Assembly (NCBI GenBank): GCA_016213865.1
Contig: JACQZL010000388.1
Location: forward strand, 1 to 23,656
Source of the DNA: Candidatus Rifleibacteriota bacterium
GTDB lineage: Bacteria; UBP17; UBA6191; JACPRK01
Direction: 5' to 3'
Length of the DNA stretch: 23,656 nucleotides
Shown: piece after piece, positions 1 to 7,647 of the stretch
How positions within the stretch are numbered: position 1 is the stretch's first letter
Layout: each line of letters starts with the position of its first letter
Made by a program: the position numbers and the translations under genes
Notes under the pieces: generated by a model
The model's input: only the letters and a program-made list of their open reading frames with translations
Told to the model about the DNA's origin: nothing
Databases searched by the model: none

Positions 1-24
1 GGGCGGCAAAGCTGGCTCTGCGAG

Positions 25-76
25 CCGTGCTTCGACTCGGAGGCTCGTAAACGAGCCTCCGGCTCAGCACGAACGG
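25..76. repeat. REP-like palindrome
   Basis: A perfect 11-bp stem (38-48 pairs with 51-61, CGGAGGCTCGT against ACGAGCCTCCG) with only AA between the arms. It is framed by outer arms GTGCT (27-31) and AGCAC (66-70). The flanks read CGTGCTTCGAC and GCTCAGCACGAACGG, which resemble a palindrome dispersed in many GC-rich genomes. A smaller hairpin (GGCTC-tgc-GAGCC, 14-26) lies just before it. There is no T-run, so a rho-independent terminator is unlikely, although it sits just upstream of the ATPase gene. Confidence 0.6.
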
Positions 77-149
77 ATCCTAATCGCCCCATGAGTTGGC
101 GGCGCTCCCCCCGACCCCCGTGCTCTGCGCTGTGAGCGGCGTTCCGTTG

Positions 150-155
150 TATACT
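150..155 (+). promoter_or_regulatory. possible -10 box of the triple ATPase gene
   Basis: TATACT is a good sigma-70 -10 hexamer, but no convincing -35 lies 16-18 bases upstream. It ends only six bases before the preferred GTG start at 162, so a transcript from here would be leaderless or nearly so. Confidence 0.3.
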
Positions 156-161
156 CCTTCC

Positions 162-3100
162 GTGAAGTTGTCCGACCGCTTGCGGGAAAAGCGGGGGGCC
201 CAGGAGCCCGCGAAGCCCTCGAGACCCACCGCCGGTACGTCGCCGCCGCCGGAGCAGAAGCCGGCACGCACTCGTGCCGAGGAGAAACTCCGGAGCCACG
301 CGATGGAGCTGCTCTTCGAGCGGCTGGCGTTCCTCAAGCTGCCCGAGTTCAAGACGGCCCAGGAAGAGATGCAGTTCTTCGACGGGCTCGTCTCGCAGAT
401 CCTCCACGACGCCTCTCGAGCGCTCAACTCCCCGATCTCGGCGAACGCGATCGACACCATCCGGCGCGAGCTGCTGGACATCATCGTGGGCTTCGGCCCC
501 ATCCAGATGCTGCTCCGCGACGCCTCGGTGTCGGAGATCATGATCAACGGACCGGAGCAGGTCTACGTCGAGCGCAAGGGGAAGGTCCTCCTGTCGCCGG
601 TGACCTTCACGAGCGACGAGCAGGTCATGCACGTCATCAAGAAGATCCTGGCCCCGCTGGGGCGGCGTTGCGACGCCAGTTCGCCGATGGTCGACGCGCG
701 CTTGCCGGACGGAAGCCGCGTCAACATCGTCATCCCTCCGCTGGCCCTCAACGGGTGCACGATCACCATCCGCAAGTTCAGCAAGAAGCCGCTGACCGTC
801 GACAGCCTGATCAGCTTCGGCAGCCTCACGCTGGAGATGGGGGCTTTCCTGGAATCCTGTGTGCTGGCCCGGCTCAACATGGTCGTCAGCGGGGGCACCG
901 GCTCGGGCAAGACGACGACGCTCAACGCCATCAGCGGGTTCGTGCCGGAGGACGAGCGCATCGTCACGATCGAGGACTCGGCCGAGCTTCAACTGCAGCA
1001 GGACCACGTGGTGGGGCTGGAGACGCGCCCCGCGAATGTGGAAGGCAAGGGAGAGGTCACGATCCGCGACCTGGTCCGCAACTCGCTGCGCATGAGACCC
1101 GAGCGGGTCATCATCGGCGAGTGCCGCGCCGGCGAAGCTCTGGACATGCTGCAGGCGATGAACACGGGCCACGACGGCTCGCTGACCACGGGCCACGCCA
1201 ACTCTCCGGAAGACATGATCCGCCGCCTGGAGACGATGGTCCTCATGGCCGGGATGAACCTGCCCATCCGCAACATCCGCGAGCAGATCGCCAGCGCCGT
1301 CCAGGTCATCGTCCAGCAGAACCGCCTCCACGACGGTACGCGCAAGATCACCGCCATCTCCGAGGTCCGCGGGATGAAGGGCGACAGCGTCGAGCTGGTG
1401 AACATCTTCGAGTTCGTCCAGGAGGGAACGGACGCGGACGGCCGGATCCGCGGCCACCACAGGTACACGGGAGTCATCCCGCGGTTCCTGCAGAAGCTGC
1501 GTGACGCCTACCCGGACCTTCCCGAAAACCTCTTCGGACCCGGAACCAGCGTCGTCGAAAACCTGGAGCGGATGGACCGCGAGCGGGCGGCCGAGGAAGC
1601 CGAGATCGCGCGCCAGGCCCTCGAGCGGGCCCGGGCCGAACCCGTCGAGCCGGTGGACCCCCGGGTCGACCTGCAGGACCGACCTCCCTTCTCGTACAGG
1701 GACGCGCTCTTGCCGGACGACGCCGCCGAACCAGCCGAGGACTTGCCCCAACGGGGGCGGTCGATCGGAGCTGCTCTGGTGCGCCAGCGCGAGAAGGCCG
1801 AGGCCAAGGAAGACGTCGCGCCCCCCGATCCCTACGAGCACATCCGGCATTCCTTGATGGACCGGCTCAATTCGGCTCTGCGGTTCGAGAACGTCAACTT
1901 CCAGGGTAAGAGCTTCGAGGAAGAGCGGGACATCCTCCAGGCGAAGCTCCGGGAAGGGCTGGCGGCGTTGACCGCGGACCAGCACCTGCGGCTGTCGTAC
2001 GCCACCGGGAACGAGATCTTGACCCAAACGCTCAAGGACGTCGCGGGGCTCGGCCCCATCCAGGGAATCCTGGACGACCCGACCGTGAGCGAGGTGATGG
2101 TCAACGGGCCGCGCCGGATCTACATCGAACGCAAGGGCAAGCTGGTCCTGACAGACGTGAAGTTCAAGGACGACGCGCACATCCAGCACGTCATCCAGAA
2201 GATCGTCGGGCCGCTGGGGCGGCGTTGCGACGCCAGCATGCCGATCGTCGACGCGCGCCTGCGCGACGGGAGTCGCGTCAACGCCGTCATCCCGCCGGTG
2301 GCGCTGAACGGCCCGTGCCTGACGATCCGCAAATTCAGCAAGAAGCCCCTCCAGATGCAGGACCTGGTCCGCTTCGGCTCGTTGAGCTCCGAGATGCTGG
2401 CGTTCCTCAACGCGGCGGTCCTGGTCCGGCTCAACATCATCGTCTCGGGCGGCACCGGCTCGGGCAAGACGACGACGCTGAACGCCATCAGCCGCTTCAT
2501 CCCGGACGGCGAGCGGATCGTGACGATCGAGGACGCCGCCGAGCTGCAACTGCAGCAGGACCACGTCGTGGGGCTCGAGACGCGACCGCCCAACATCGAG
2601 GGGACCGGGGCCGTCAGCATCCGCGAGCTGGTGAAAAACGCGCTTCGCATGCGCCCCGAGCGGATCATCGTGGGAGAGTGCCGTTCGGGGGAAACGCTCG
2701 ACATGCTGCAGGCGATGAACACCGGCAACGACGGCTCGCTGACCACGGGCCACGCCAACTCGCCGAAGGACATGATCGCCCGCATCGAGACGATGGTGAT
2801 GATGGCCGGCATGGACCTGCCGATCCGCAACATTCGCGAGCAGATCTCCAGCGCCATTCATCTGATCGTGCAGCAGGACCGGCTCAAGGACGGGTCGCGC
2901 AAGATCACCGCCATCTCGGAGATCTGCGGGCTCCAGGGCGACCAGGTCAAGGTGGCCAACATCTTCGAGTTCGTACAGGAGGGAGTGGACGCTCTCGGCA
3001 AGGTCGTGGGCCAGCACCGGGCCACGGGGTACGTGCCCCGCTTCGTGGGCCGGTTCAGGGGAGCCAGCCTGGGCCTGCCGGACGACATCTTCGGCCCCGG

Positions 3101-4682
3101 AAGCAGCCTGTCGGGAATCCTGGCAGGGCTCGACGCGGAGAACGCGGCCCGGAGCAGGGCCGAGGCCGCCGAGCAACGTGCCCGGTCCGCGTCCGGCGCC
3201 GACACGGCCGGCCTCCACCCCGCTCTCCTGAAGCGGCTCGAAGGCAAGTCCGACTTCAAGTGGGGCGACTGCTTCCCCTTCGGTGTGATGCCGGCCACTT
3301 CGCGGCCCAAGGGCCCTCCGCCGGTCCTGGGCCGGGAGGCCCGCGAAAAGAGCAAGCTCGAGTTGCTGCGGGAGGCGCTGTTCGAGCGTCTGCTGGACGA
3401 GATCGCCACCCTCGAGAAGCAGGACCGGCACCTGACCGGCGACGAGGAACGCGCCTTCGTCTACAAGGTGGCCATGCCCGCCTTCTGGGAGATCACGCGT
3501 GAGCGGGACATCGCCCTCCCGGAGAAGACCGGCCGCGAGCTGGTCCGTGACCTGGCCAACGAGGTCGTCGGGTTCGGGCCCATCCAGACGTTGCTGGAGG
3601 ACCCGACCGTGTCGGAGGTCATGGTCAACGGTCCGTGGCAGGTCTACGCCGAACGCAAGGGCAAGCTGGTCCTGGAGAAGGTCTGGTTCCGCGACGATTC
3701 GCACGTGATGCGCATCATCAACAAGATCGTCGCGCCCCTGGGCCGGCGGTGTGACGTTTCGAGCCCGCTCGTGGACGCGCGGCTGCCGGACGGAAGCCGC
3801 GTCAACGCGGTCATCGCCCCGCTGTCGCTCGTCGGACCGTCGATCACGATCCGTAAGTTCAGCAAGAAGCCGATTGCGATGAGCCGCCTGGTCGAGTTCG
3901 GCACCCTGACCGACGGGATGGCGCTCTTCCTGGAAGCCTGCGTCAAACTGCGGCTCAACGTCGTCATCAGCGGCGGCACCGGCTCGGGCAAGACCACGAC
4001 GCTCAACGCCATCAGCGGCTACATCCCGTCCGACGAGCGTATCGTCACCATCGAGGACGCCGCCGAGCTGCAACTGCAGCAAGACCACGTGGTGGGTCTG
4101 GAATCGCGCCCGGCCAACATCGAGGGCAAGGGGACCGTGCCCATCCGCGACCTCGTCAAGAACACACTCCGGATGCGGCCCGACCGGATCATCGTCGGGG
4201 AGTGCCGCGCCGGCGAGACGCTCGACATGCTCCAGGCCATGAACACGGGCCACGACGGCTCGCTGACCAGCGCCCACGCCAACACCCCCACGGATACGAT
4301 CCGGCGCCTCGAGACAATGGTGATGATGGCCGGCATGGACCTGCCGCTCAAGTCGATCCGCGAGCAGATCGCCAGCGCCGTGAACCTGATCGTCCAGCAG
4401 ACCCGGCTGCACGACGGACAGCGCCGGATCACGTTCATCACCGAGGTGGCCGGCATGGAAGGCGACCAGGTGGTGTTGCGGGACATCTTCCGCTGGACCC
4501 AACTCGGCATGGACGACAACGGGCGAATCCAGGGCGAGATGCGCCCGACCGGGGCGATCCCCACCTTCCTGCCCCGTCTCAAGTCCTGTGGACTCTCGCT
4601 CCCGGACGGGATCTTCGGCGACGGCCGCTCGCTCGACGACTTGGTGGCCGAGTCGCTTCGCACGGCGCCGGCCGAGCTCTGA
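162..4682 (+). CDS. triple-domain CpaF/TadA-type secretion ATPase (three tandem ATPases in one chain)
   Basis: A 1506-residue protein containing three full CpaF-like ATPases of the VirB11/GspE superfamily, which power Tad/Flp pilus assembly and related secretion at the inner membrane. Each unit has an N-terminal 'FGPIQ...VSE.M.NGP...ERKGK' region, a Walker A GGTGSGKTTTLNAIS (Lys250, Lys769 and Lys1277), the 'ERIVTIED.AELQLQQDHVVGLE' block carrying the catalytic Glu, a Walker B-type 'R.IIGECR.GE', and a His box (GSLTTGHANS, GSLTTGHANS, GSLTSAHANT). No core motif is lost, so all three units look active. The period is about 508-519 residues. The linkers are charged and Pro/Ala-rich. Family members are normally about 450-500 residues with one ATPase and work as hexamers. 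A TTG at 96 would add 22 residues that do not look like protein, so GTG162 is preferred; TTG168 is also possible, and no Shine-Dalgarno is visible. No other tad/cpa gene is adjacent. Confidence 0.9.
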   Translation: MKLSDRLREKRGAQEPAKPSRPTAGTSPPPEQKPARTRAEEKLRSHAMELLFERLAFLKLPEFKTAQEEMQFFDGLVSQILHDASRALNSPISANAIDTIRRELLDIIVGFGPIQMLLRDASVSEIMINGPEQVYVERKGKVLLSPVTFTSDEQVMHVIKKILAPLGRRCDASSPMVDARLPDGSRVNIVIPPLALNGCTITIRKFSKKPLTVDSLISFGSLTLEMGAFLESCVLARLNMVVSGGTGSGKTTTLNAISGFVPEDERIVTIEDSAELQLQQDHVVGLETRPANVEGKGEVTIRDLVRNSLRMRPERVIIGECRAGEALDMLQAMNTGHDGSLTTGHANSPEDMIRRLETMVLMAGMNLPIRNIREQIASAVQVIVQQNRLHDGTRKITAISEVRGMKGDSVELVNIFEFVQEGTDADGRIRGHHRYTGVIPRFLQKLRDAYPDLPENLFGPGTSVVENLERMDRERAAEEAEIARQALERARAEPVEPVDPRVDLQDRPPFSYRDALLPDDAAEPAEDLPQRGRSIGAALVRQREKAEAKEDVAPPDPYEHIRHSLMDRLNSALRFENVNFQGKSFEEERDILQAKLREGLAALTADQHLRLSYATGNEILTQTLKDVAGLGPIQGILDDPTVSEVMVNGPRRIYIERKGKLVLTDVKFKDDAHIQHVIQKIVGPLGRRCDASMPIVDARLRDGSRVNAVIPPVALNGPCLTIRKFSKKPLQMQDLVRFGSLSSEMLAFLNAAVLVRLNIIVSGGTGSGKTTTLNAISRFIPDGERIVTIEDAAELQLQQDHVVGLETRPPNIEGTGAVSIRELVKNALRMRPERIIVGECRSGETLDMLQAMNTGNDGSLTTGHANSPKDMIARIETMVMMAGMDLPIRNIREQISSAIHLIVQQDRLKDGSRKITAISEICGLQGDQVKVANIFEFVQEGVDALGKVVGQHRATGYVPRFVGRFRGASLGLPDDIFGPGSSLSGILAGLDAENAARSRAEAAEQRARSASGADTAGLHPALLKRLEGKSDFKWGDCFPFGVMPATSRPKGPPPVLGREAREKSKLELLREALFERLLDEIATLEKQDRHLTGDEERAFVYKVAMPAFWEITRERDIALPEKTGRELVRDLANEVVGFGPIQTLLEDPTVSEVMVNGPWQVYAERKGKLVLEKVWFRDDSHVMRIINKIVAPLGRRCDVSSPLVDARLPDGSRVNAVIAPLSLVGPSITIRKFSKKPIAMSRLVEFGTLTDGMALFLEACVKLRLNVVISGGTGSGKTTTLNAISGYIPSDERIVTIEDAAELQLQQDHVVGLESRPANIEGKGTVPIRDLVKNTLRMRPDRIIVGECRAGETLDMLQAMNTGHDGSLTSAHANTPTDTIRRLETMVMMAGMDLPLKSIREQIASAVNLIVQQTRLHDGQRRITFITEVAGMEGDQVVLRDIFRWTQLGMDDNGRIQGEMRPTGAIPTFLPRLKSCGLSLPDGIFGDGRSLDDLVAESLRTAPAEL

Positions 4683-4712
4683 ACCGCCGGACTGCAGCCC
4701 GCAGCCTCCCTC

Positions 4713-5423
4713 CTACTGCCGCACGAACGACAACACGGCCTGCTGGTCCGTGTTGACGCGGAACTTCTCGAACCGGTGCGGGCTCCGCCCCGTGCCTGGC
4801 ACGAAGAAGAACTTGCCGAGCGTGCGGAGCCCACCGTAGAGAGTCGCTTCCAGGGAACGCTCGCCGGCCGCCCAGTGGACCGAGTACTCCTTGCCGTTGA
4901 CGCGATAGGCCCGTTCCATCGGTTGGGGTGTCAGGACCGCGGGCTCATCCTGCAGGATGCGCACGAAAGGAGCGATCTCGAGGATGCGGTCGCGGTACTC
5001 CTGGGCGTCTTCGCTGAAGTCGTCGGCCGCCGCCGCGAGGATGCTGGAGCCGGTCCGGGCAAACCGGACGGTCGCGTCGAAGCGATAGACGACGCGCGAG
5101 TCATCCGGATCGCGCACGTCTCCCTGGAAGGTCACGACGGAATCGCCGTCCCGGTCCTGACTGCAGGAGACGACGAGCTCGCCCAGGTCCGTGAAGCTCT
5201 TCTTGACCGCGCCGCGGAACTGGGCGTTGACGCGGTAGACGTCCCGCGATTCGAGCCGGGTGGGGGCCGCGGCCTGCCTGGGCCTGGCGGCCACCGGGGT
5301 GCAGCTCGCGAAGGCCAGCAGGAACAGGACCAGCGCCAGCAGGCCCGAAATCCCCCCACTCCCGCCCTCCCCCGGAGGGGGAGGGTTGAGAGGGAGCGAG
5401 CCCGGGCGGACTGGGTGCCTCAT
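4713..5423 (-). CDS. probable lipoprotein coupled to the MlaF-like ATPase
   Basis: A 236-residue protein. The start ATG at 5423 overlaps the TGA of the upstream ATPase gene (ATGA) and follows a strong AAGGAGG, so the two are translationally coupled. After a short basic start (Arg2, His3, Arg6), residues 8-27 are a Pro/Gly stretch encoded by a palindromic repeat. A hydrophobic stretch (28-40) then ends in Phe-Ala-Ser-Cys41, a weak lipobox, followed by a Pro/Ala-rich tether and a soluble domain of about 180 residues. I do not recognise the domain. Coupling to an MlaF-like ATPase suggests a periplasmic or outer-membrane accessory of the lipid transporter, in the position where other MCE systems carry an auxiliary lipoprotein, but this is inference from context. 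Confidence 0.75.
   Translation of the reverse strand: MRHPVRPGSLPLNPPPPGEGGSGGISGLLALVLFLLAFASCTPVAARPRQAAAPTRLESRDVYRVNAQFRGAVKKSFTDLGELVVSCSQDRDGDSVVTFQGDVRDPDDSRVVYRFDATVRFARTGSSILAAAADDFSEDAQEYRDRILEIAPFVRILQDEPAVLTPQPMERAYRVNGKEYSVHWAAGERSLEATLYGGLRTLGKFFFVPGTGRSPHRFEKFRVNTDQQAVLSFVRQ
4731..4755. terminator. hairpin between convergent genes, possible terminator
   Basis: An 8-bp perfect inverted repeat (CAACACGG, nine-base loop, CCGTGTTG) begins 49 bases after the triple ATPase stop. It lies inside the last codons of the opposing lipoprotein gene. There is no T-tract, so termination is only a suggestion from position and stem strength. Confidence 0.25.
5351..5394. repeat. 44-bp GC-rich palindromic repeat, copy 1 (inside a CDS)
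   Basis: The core is a perfect 9-bp stem with a three-base loop (5365-5373 pairs with 5377-5385). Read on the minus strand, the 44 bases match 36 of 44 positions of the plus strand at 19629-19672. This copy is translated as a Pro/Gly-rich stretch (residues about 10-25) between the start codon and the hydrophobic signal of the lipoprotein. Confidence 0.75.
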
Positions 5424-6589
5424 GGCCCTCCTTGGCCCCGCGGGTTCCACTGCTCGGTCGTGAACTCCGCCAGGAAGCGGCGCGGATCGCGCCTGTCGTT
5501 TGAAACACCTTTCGGCAGCTCGACCGGCGGAGCGTGCACGATGGGGGGGGGGCCGGCTCTGTCTGCAAGGACCAGGCGGTCATCGACCCGCTCGCCGGTG
5601 GCGTCGAGGAACTGCCCGCGGTACAGGTAGATCAGCCGGGTAGGCGCTCCGTGCTTGAGAATCCAGTAGAGCTCCTTGTCGTGCGTCACGACAATGGAGG
5701 TGCGGACGATCTCCCGGAGCTGGAGGTCGAGAATCGCCTGGGCCACGCCCTTGGCCATCATCGGATCGAGGCCGGCGGTCGGCTCGTCGTAGAGAAGGAC
5801 CCGCGGGCGCAGCGACAGCGTTCGGGCAATGCCGACGCGAGTCTTCATCCCACCCGAGAGCTCGCCAGGCAGCTTGTCGCGATCCGCAACCACGTCGAGC
5901 CGGACCTCCGCCATGCGCGCCAGCACCGAGGCCTCTATCACTTCGGCCCTGAAGGTATCGGGGGCCTTGTCCATCAACTCGCACGCGGCTGCCTGCGCGG
6001 CGTCCCCGCCGTCGCGGCAGAGGCCGAAGAGAGCCGCCAGGCGAGGGCCCAGGAAGTCCACTGCCGCGGCCAGGTGGGAACAGAGTCTGCCCGGGACCGT
6101 GCGGAATTGCGTGAGCCAGCGGTCGACGACTTCGGGGTGGTGTTCGAGCGGCAGGGCGATGTTCTCGTAGACCGTCATCCAGTCGAAGAGGCTCGATTCC
6201 TGGAAGACGATGCCGACCTCGGTGCGGATCTGGGCCATGTCCTGCTCGGGCAGGGCGTGGATCGGGAGGTCGACCGTCGCGGAGGCCCCCTCGAGGACCG
6301 GGCGGTACCAGATCTCGCCCGAACTGGGGTCGAGCAGCCCCACGAGCAGGCTGAGAAAGACGCTCTTGCCGATGCCGCTCTCGCCCACGATGACCAGGAT
6401 CTCCCCCTCGCCCACGACCAGGTTGACGCCGTTGTAGAGCGGGCGCTGGCCCGGGAAGACCTTGGTCAGTCCCTGGACCGCGAGGACGTAGTCCGAGGTC
6501 GCGACCGCGGGGGACTCGCCGTGAGGCGCGCGCGCGGGGCCCCCGGACGGGGTGGCTGCTGCCGGCTGTTGTGGCGATGGAGGGGTCAC
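5420..6589 (-). CDS. mlaF: MlaF-like ABC transporter ATPase with large insertion
   Basis: A 389-residue ABC ATPase, the energising subunit of an Mla/MCE phospholipid transporter on the inner membrane. Walker A is GESGIGKS (69-76), the Q-loop is Gln130, the signature is LSGGM (244-248), Walker B is VLLYDEPTAGLDP (Asp268, Glu269) and the H-loop is His303. The 'LSGGM' signature and the MlaE partner across the intergenic region support MlaF rather than another ABC class. It is longer than the usual roughly 270 residues. It has a Pro/Ala-rich N-terminus, an extra 50-60 residues in the helical subdomain (about 150-240) and a 60-residue C-terminal tail. GTG6589 is chosen because the first 30 codons of the longer frame overlap a -10-like box; no Shine-Dalgarno is visible there, so the exact start is uncertain. 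Confidence 0.88.
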   Translation of the reverse strand: MTPPSPQQPAAATPSGGPARAPHGESPAVATSDYVLAVQGLTKVFPGQRPLYNGVNLVVGEGEILVIVGESGIGKSVFLSLLVGLLDPSSGEIWYRPVLEGASATVDLPIHALPEQDMAQIRTEVGIVFQESSLFDWMTVYENIALPLEHHPEVVDRWLTQFRTVPGRLCSHLAAAVDFLGPRLAALFGLCRDGGDAAQAAACELMDKAPDTFRAEVIEASVLARMAEVRLDVVADRDKLPGELSGGMKTRVGIARTLSLRPRVLLYDEPTAGLDPMMAKGVAQAILDLQLREIVRTSIVVTHDKELYWILKHGAPTRLIYLYRGQFLDATGERVDDRLVLADRAGPPPIVHAPPVELPKGVSNDRRDPRRFLAEFTTEQWNPRGQGGP

Positions 6590-6600
6590 GACGGAATGGC

Positions 6601-6606
6601 AGCATA
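6601..6606 (-). promoter_or_regulatory. possible -10 box for the mlaF/lipoprotein unit
   Basis: TATGCT on the minus strand lies 11 bases upstream of GTG6589. No clear -35 is present. A transcript would have a leader of only about five bases. Confidence 0.25.
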
Positions 6607-6631
6607 CAAGATGAGCGGGCCGGGGCCTACC

Positions 6632-6640
6632 TGATAAGAT
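6632..6640 (+). promoter_or_regulatory. possible extended -10 promoter of mlaE-mlaD
   Basis: TGATAAGAT matches an extended -10 (TG, one base, TAAGAT). The -35 region is poor. A start near 6647 would give an mlaE leader of about 200 bases containing the whole 6725-6829 inverted repeat. Confidence 0.35.
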
Positions 6641-6724
6641 GGGCCTCCCGGCGAGAGCCGGCGGTTGGCAACGGTTCACGGCAATCTCGCAAGGAGCAGG
6701 CGAAACGACAGGTTTGGAGGCCTT

Positions 6725-6829
6725 TTCACCACGAAGTCACGAGGCGCACCAAGGAAGCACGAAGGGGAGAGCAAGACAAAAGAGTCAATCTTGGTGCCCA
6801 CTTCGTGCCCTTCGTGACTTTGTGGTGAA
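6725..6829. repeat. CACGAAG-type inverted repeat in the mlaE leader
   Basis: The left arm (6725-6764, beginning TTCACCACGAAGTCACGA) pairs imperfectly with the right arm (6801-6829, ending TTTGTGGTGAA) across a 36-base centre. This is the 'TTCACCACGAAG...CTTCGTGGTGAA' dispersed repeat seen in many environmental genomes. It ends 22 bases before the preferred mlaE start and supplies a spurious in-frame GTG at 6825. Confidence 0.75.
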
Positions 6830-6851
6830 CGCTTACGGCGGTTGGGATCCG

Positions 6852-7616
6852 ATGAGAGAGTTCCTCGAGATGTGCGGCGGGTTCGTGAGGCTCGGGCTGA
6901 GGTCCCTGGGCTGCATCGTCCCGTGCAAGAAGGACGACGTCTGGATCCACCTCGAAGAGATGATCGCCGACGCCTGGCACATCGTGATGATCACCTGCTT
7001 CTTCACGGGGGGCGTGCTGGCGATGCAGTCCGCCGACGCGTTCATCGACATCAACATGTCGCAGGCGACGCTCTTCATTCCTCGCATCGTCACGAAGTCG
7101 ATGCTGCTCGAGCTGGGGCCCGTCTTCACGGCCCTGATCCTGGCCGGCCGATCCGGGGCCGGGATCGCTGCCCAGATCAGCAGCATGAACGTCTCCCGCC
7201 AGGTCCACGCGTTGCGCGCGCTGGCCATCGACCCCGTGGTCTTCCTGGTCACACCGCGGGTGTACGCGATGCTGCTGGGGCTGCCGATGCTGGTCATCCT
7301 GGCCGACCTGGCCGGCGTCTTCGGCGGCCTGCTCTACTGCGCCGGCAAGCTGCAGATGACGGCCGCTGTCTTTCTCAAGGAGGCGGCGGACACGGTCTAC
7401 CTCAAGGACATCCTGGGCTCGCTGCTCAAGACCCTGGTCTGGGGCGGACTGATCGCCGTGATGGGAGCCCTTCACGGACTGCGGGCCAGGGGCGGCATCG
7501 TCGGCGTGGGCCAGGCCACGCGGGACACCGTCGTCCACTCCATGATTCTCATTCTCATCAGCGACTTCTTCCTGACGCGCATCTTCCGGATCGTCCTGTC
7601 GTACTTCATTGGTTGA
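6852..7616 (+). CDS. mlaE: MlaE-like permease of the MCE lipid transporter
   Basis: A 254-residue polytopic membrane protein, close to the usual MlaE size of about 260. It shows the family pattern: an N-terminal amphipathic region, a first core segment around 'FFTGGVLAMQSADAF', then 'LGPVFTALILAGRSGAGIAAQI', then 'RQVHALRALAIDPVVFLVTPR' and further hydrophobic helices. MlaE dimers form the channel that passes phospholipid between MlaF-driven motion and the MCE ring. The common family sequence AAELG...M.VTEQIDAL is here AAQISSMNVSRQVHAL, so the usual acidic residues in that coupling loop are replaced. ATG6852 is preferred; the upstream in-frame GTG6825 is inside a repeat. Its stop lies 31 bases before the ATG of the MCE-domain gene, so the two are cotranscribed. 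Confidence 0.9.
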   Translation: MREFLEMCGGFVRLGLRSLGCIVPCKKDDVWIHLEEMIADAWHIVMITCFFTGGVLAMQSADAFIDINMSQATLFIPRIVTKSMLLELGPVFTALILAGRSGAGIAAQISSMNVSRQVHALRALAIDPVVFLVTPRVYAMLLGLPMLVILADLAGVFGGLLYCAGKLQMTAAVFLKEAADTVYLKDILGSLLKTLVWGGLIAVMGALHGLRARGGIVGVGQATRDTVVHSMILILISDFFLTRIFRIVLSYFIG

Positions 7617-7647
7617 AACCCGTCCGTCCGGAGAGACGGCCCCGCCC

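Noticed and set aside
96..161. Upstream TTG start for the triple ATPase
   Set aside because: The 22 added residues are Pro/Cys-rich, overlap a -10-like box and have no family counterpart.
2225..3502. 425-residue reading frame within the triple ATPase gene on the same strand
   Set aside because: A frame-shifted shadow of the second ATPase unit; Arg/Gly/Pro-rich translation typical of out-of-frame GC-rich DNA.
5534..6634. 366-residue plus-strand frame opposite mlaF
   Set aside because: A mirror of the ABC ATPase codons with no domain, no ribosome-binding site and a composition set by the opposite strand.
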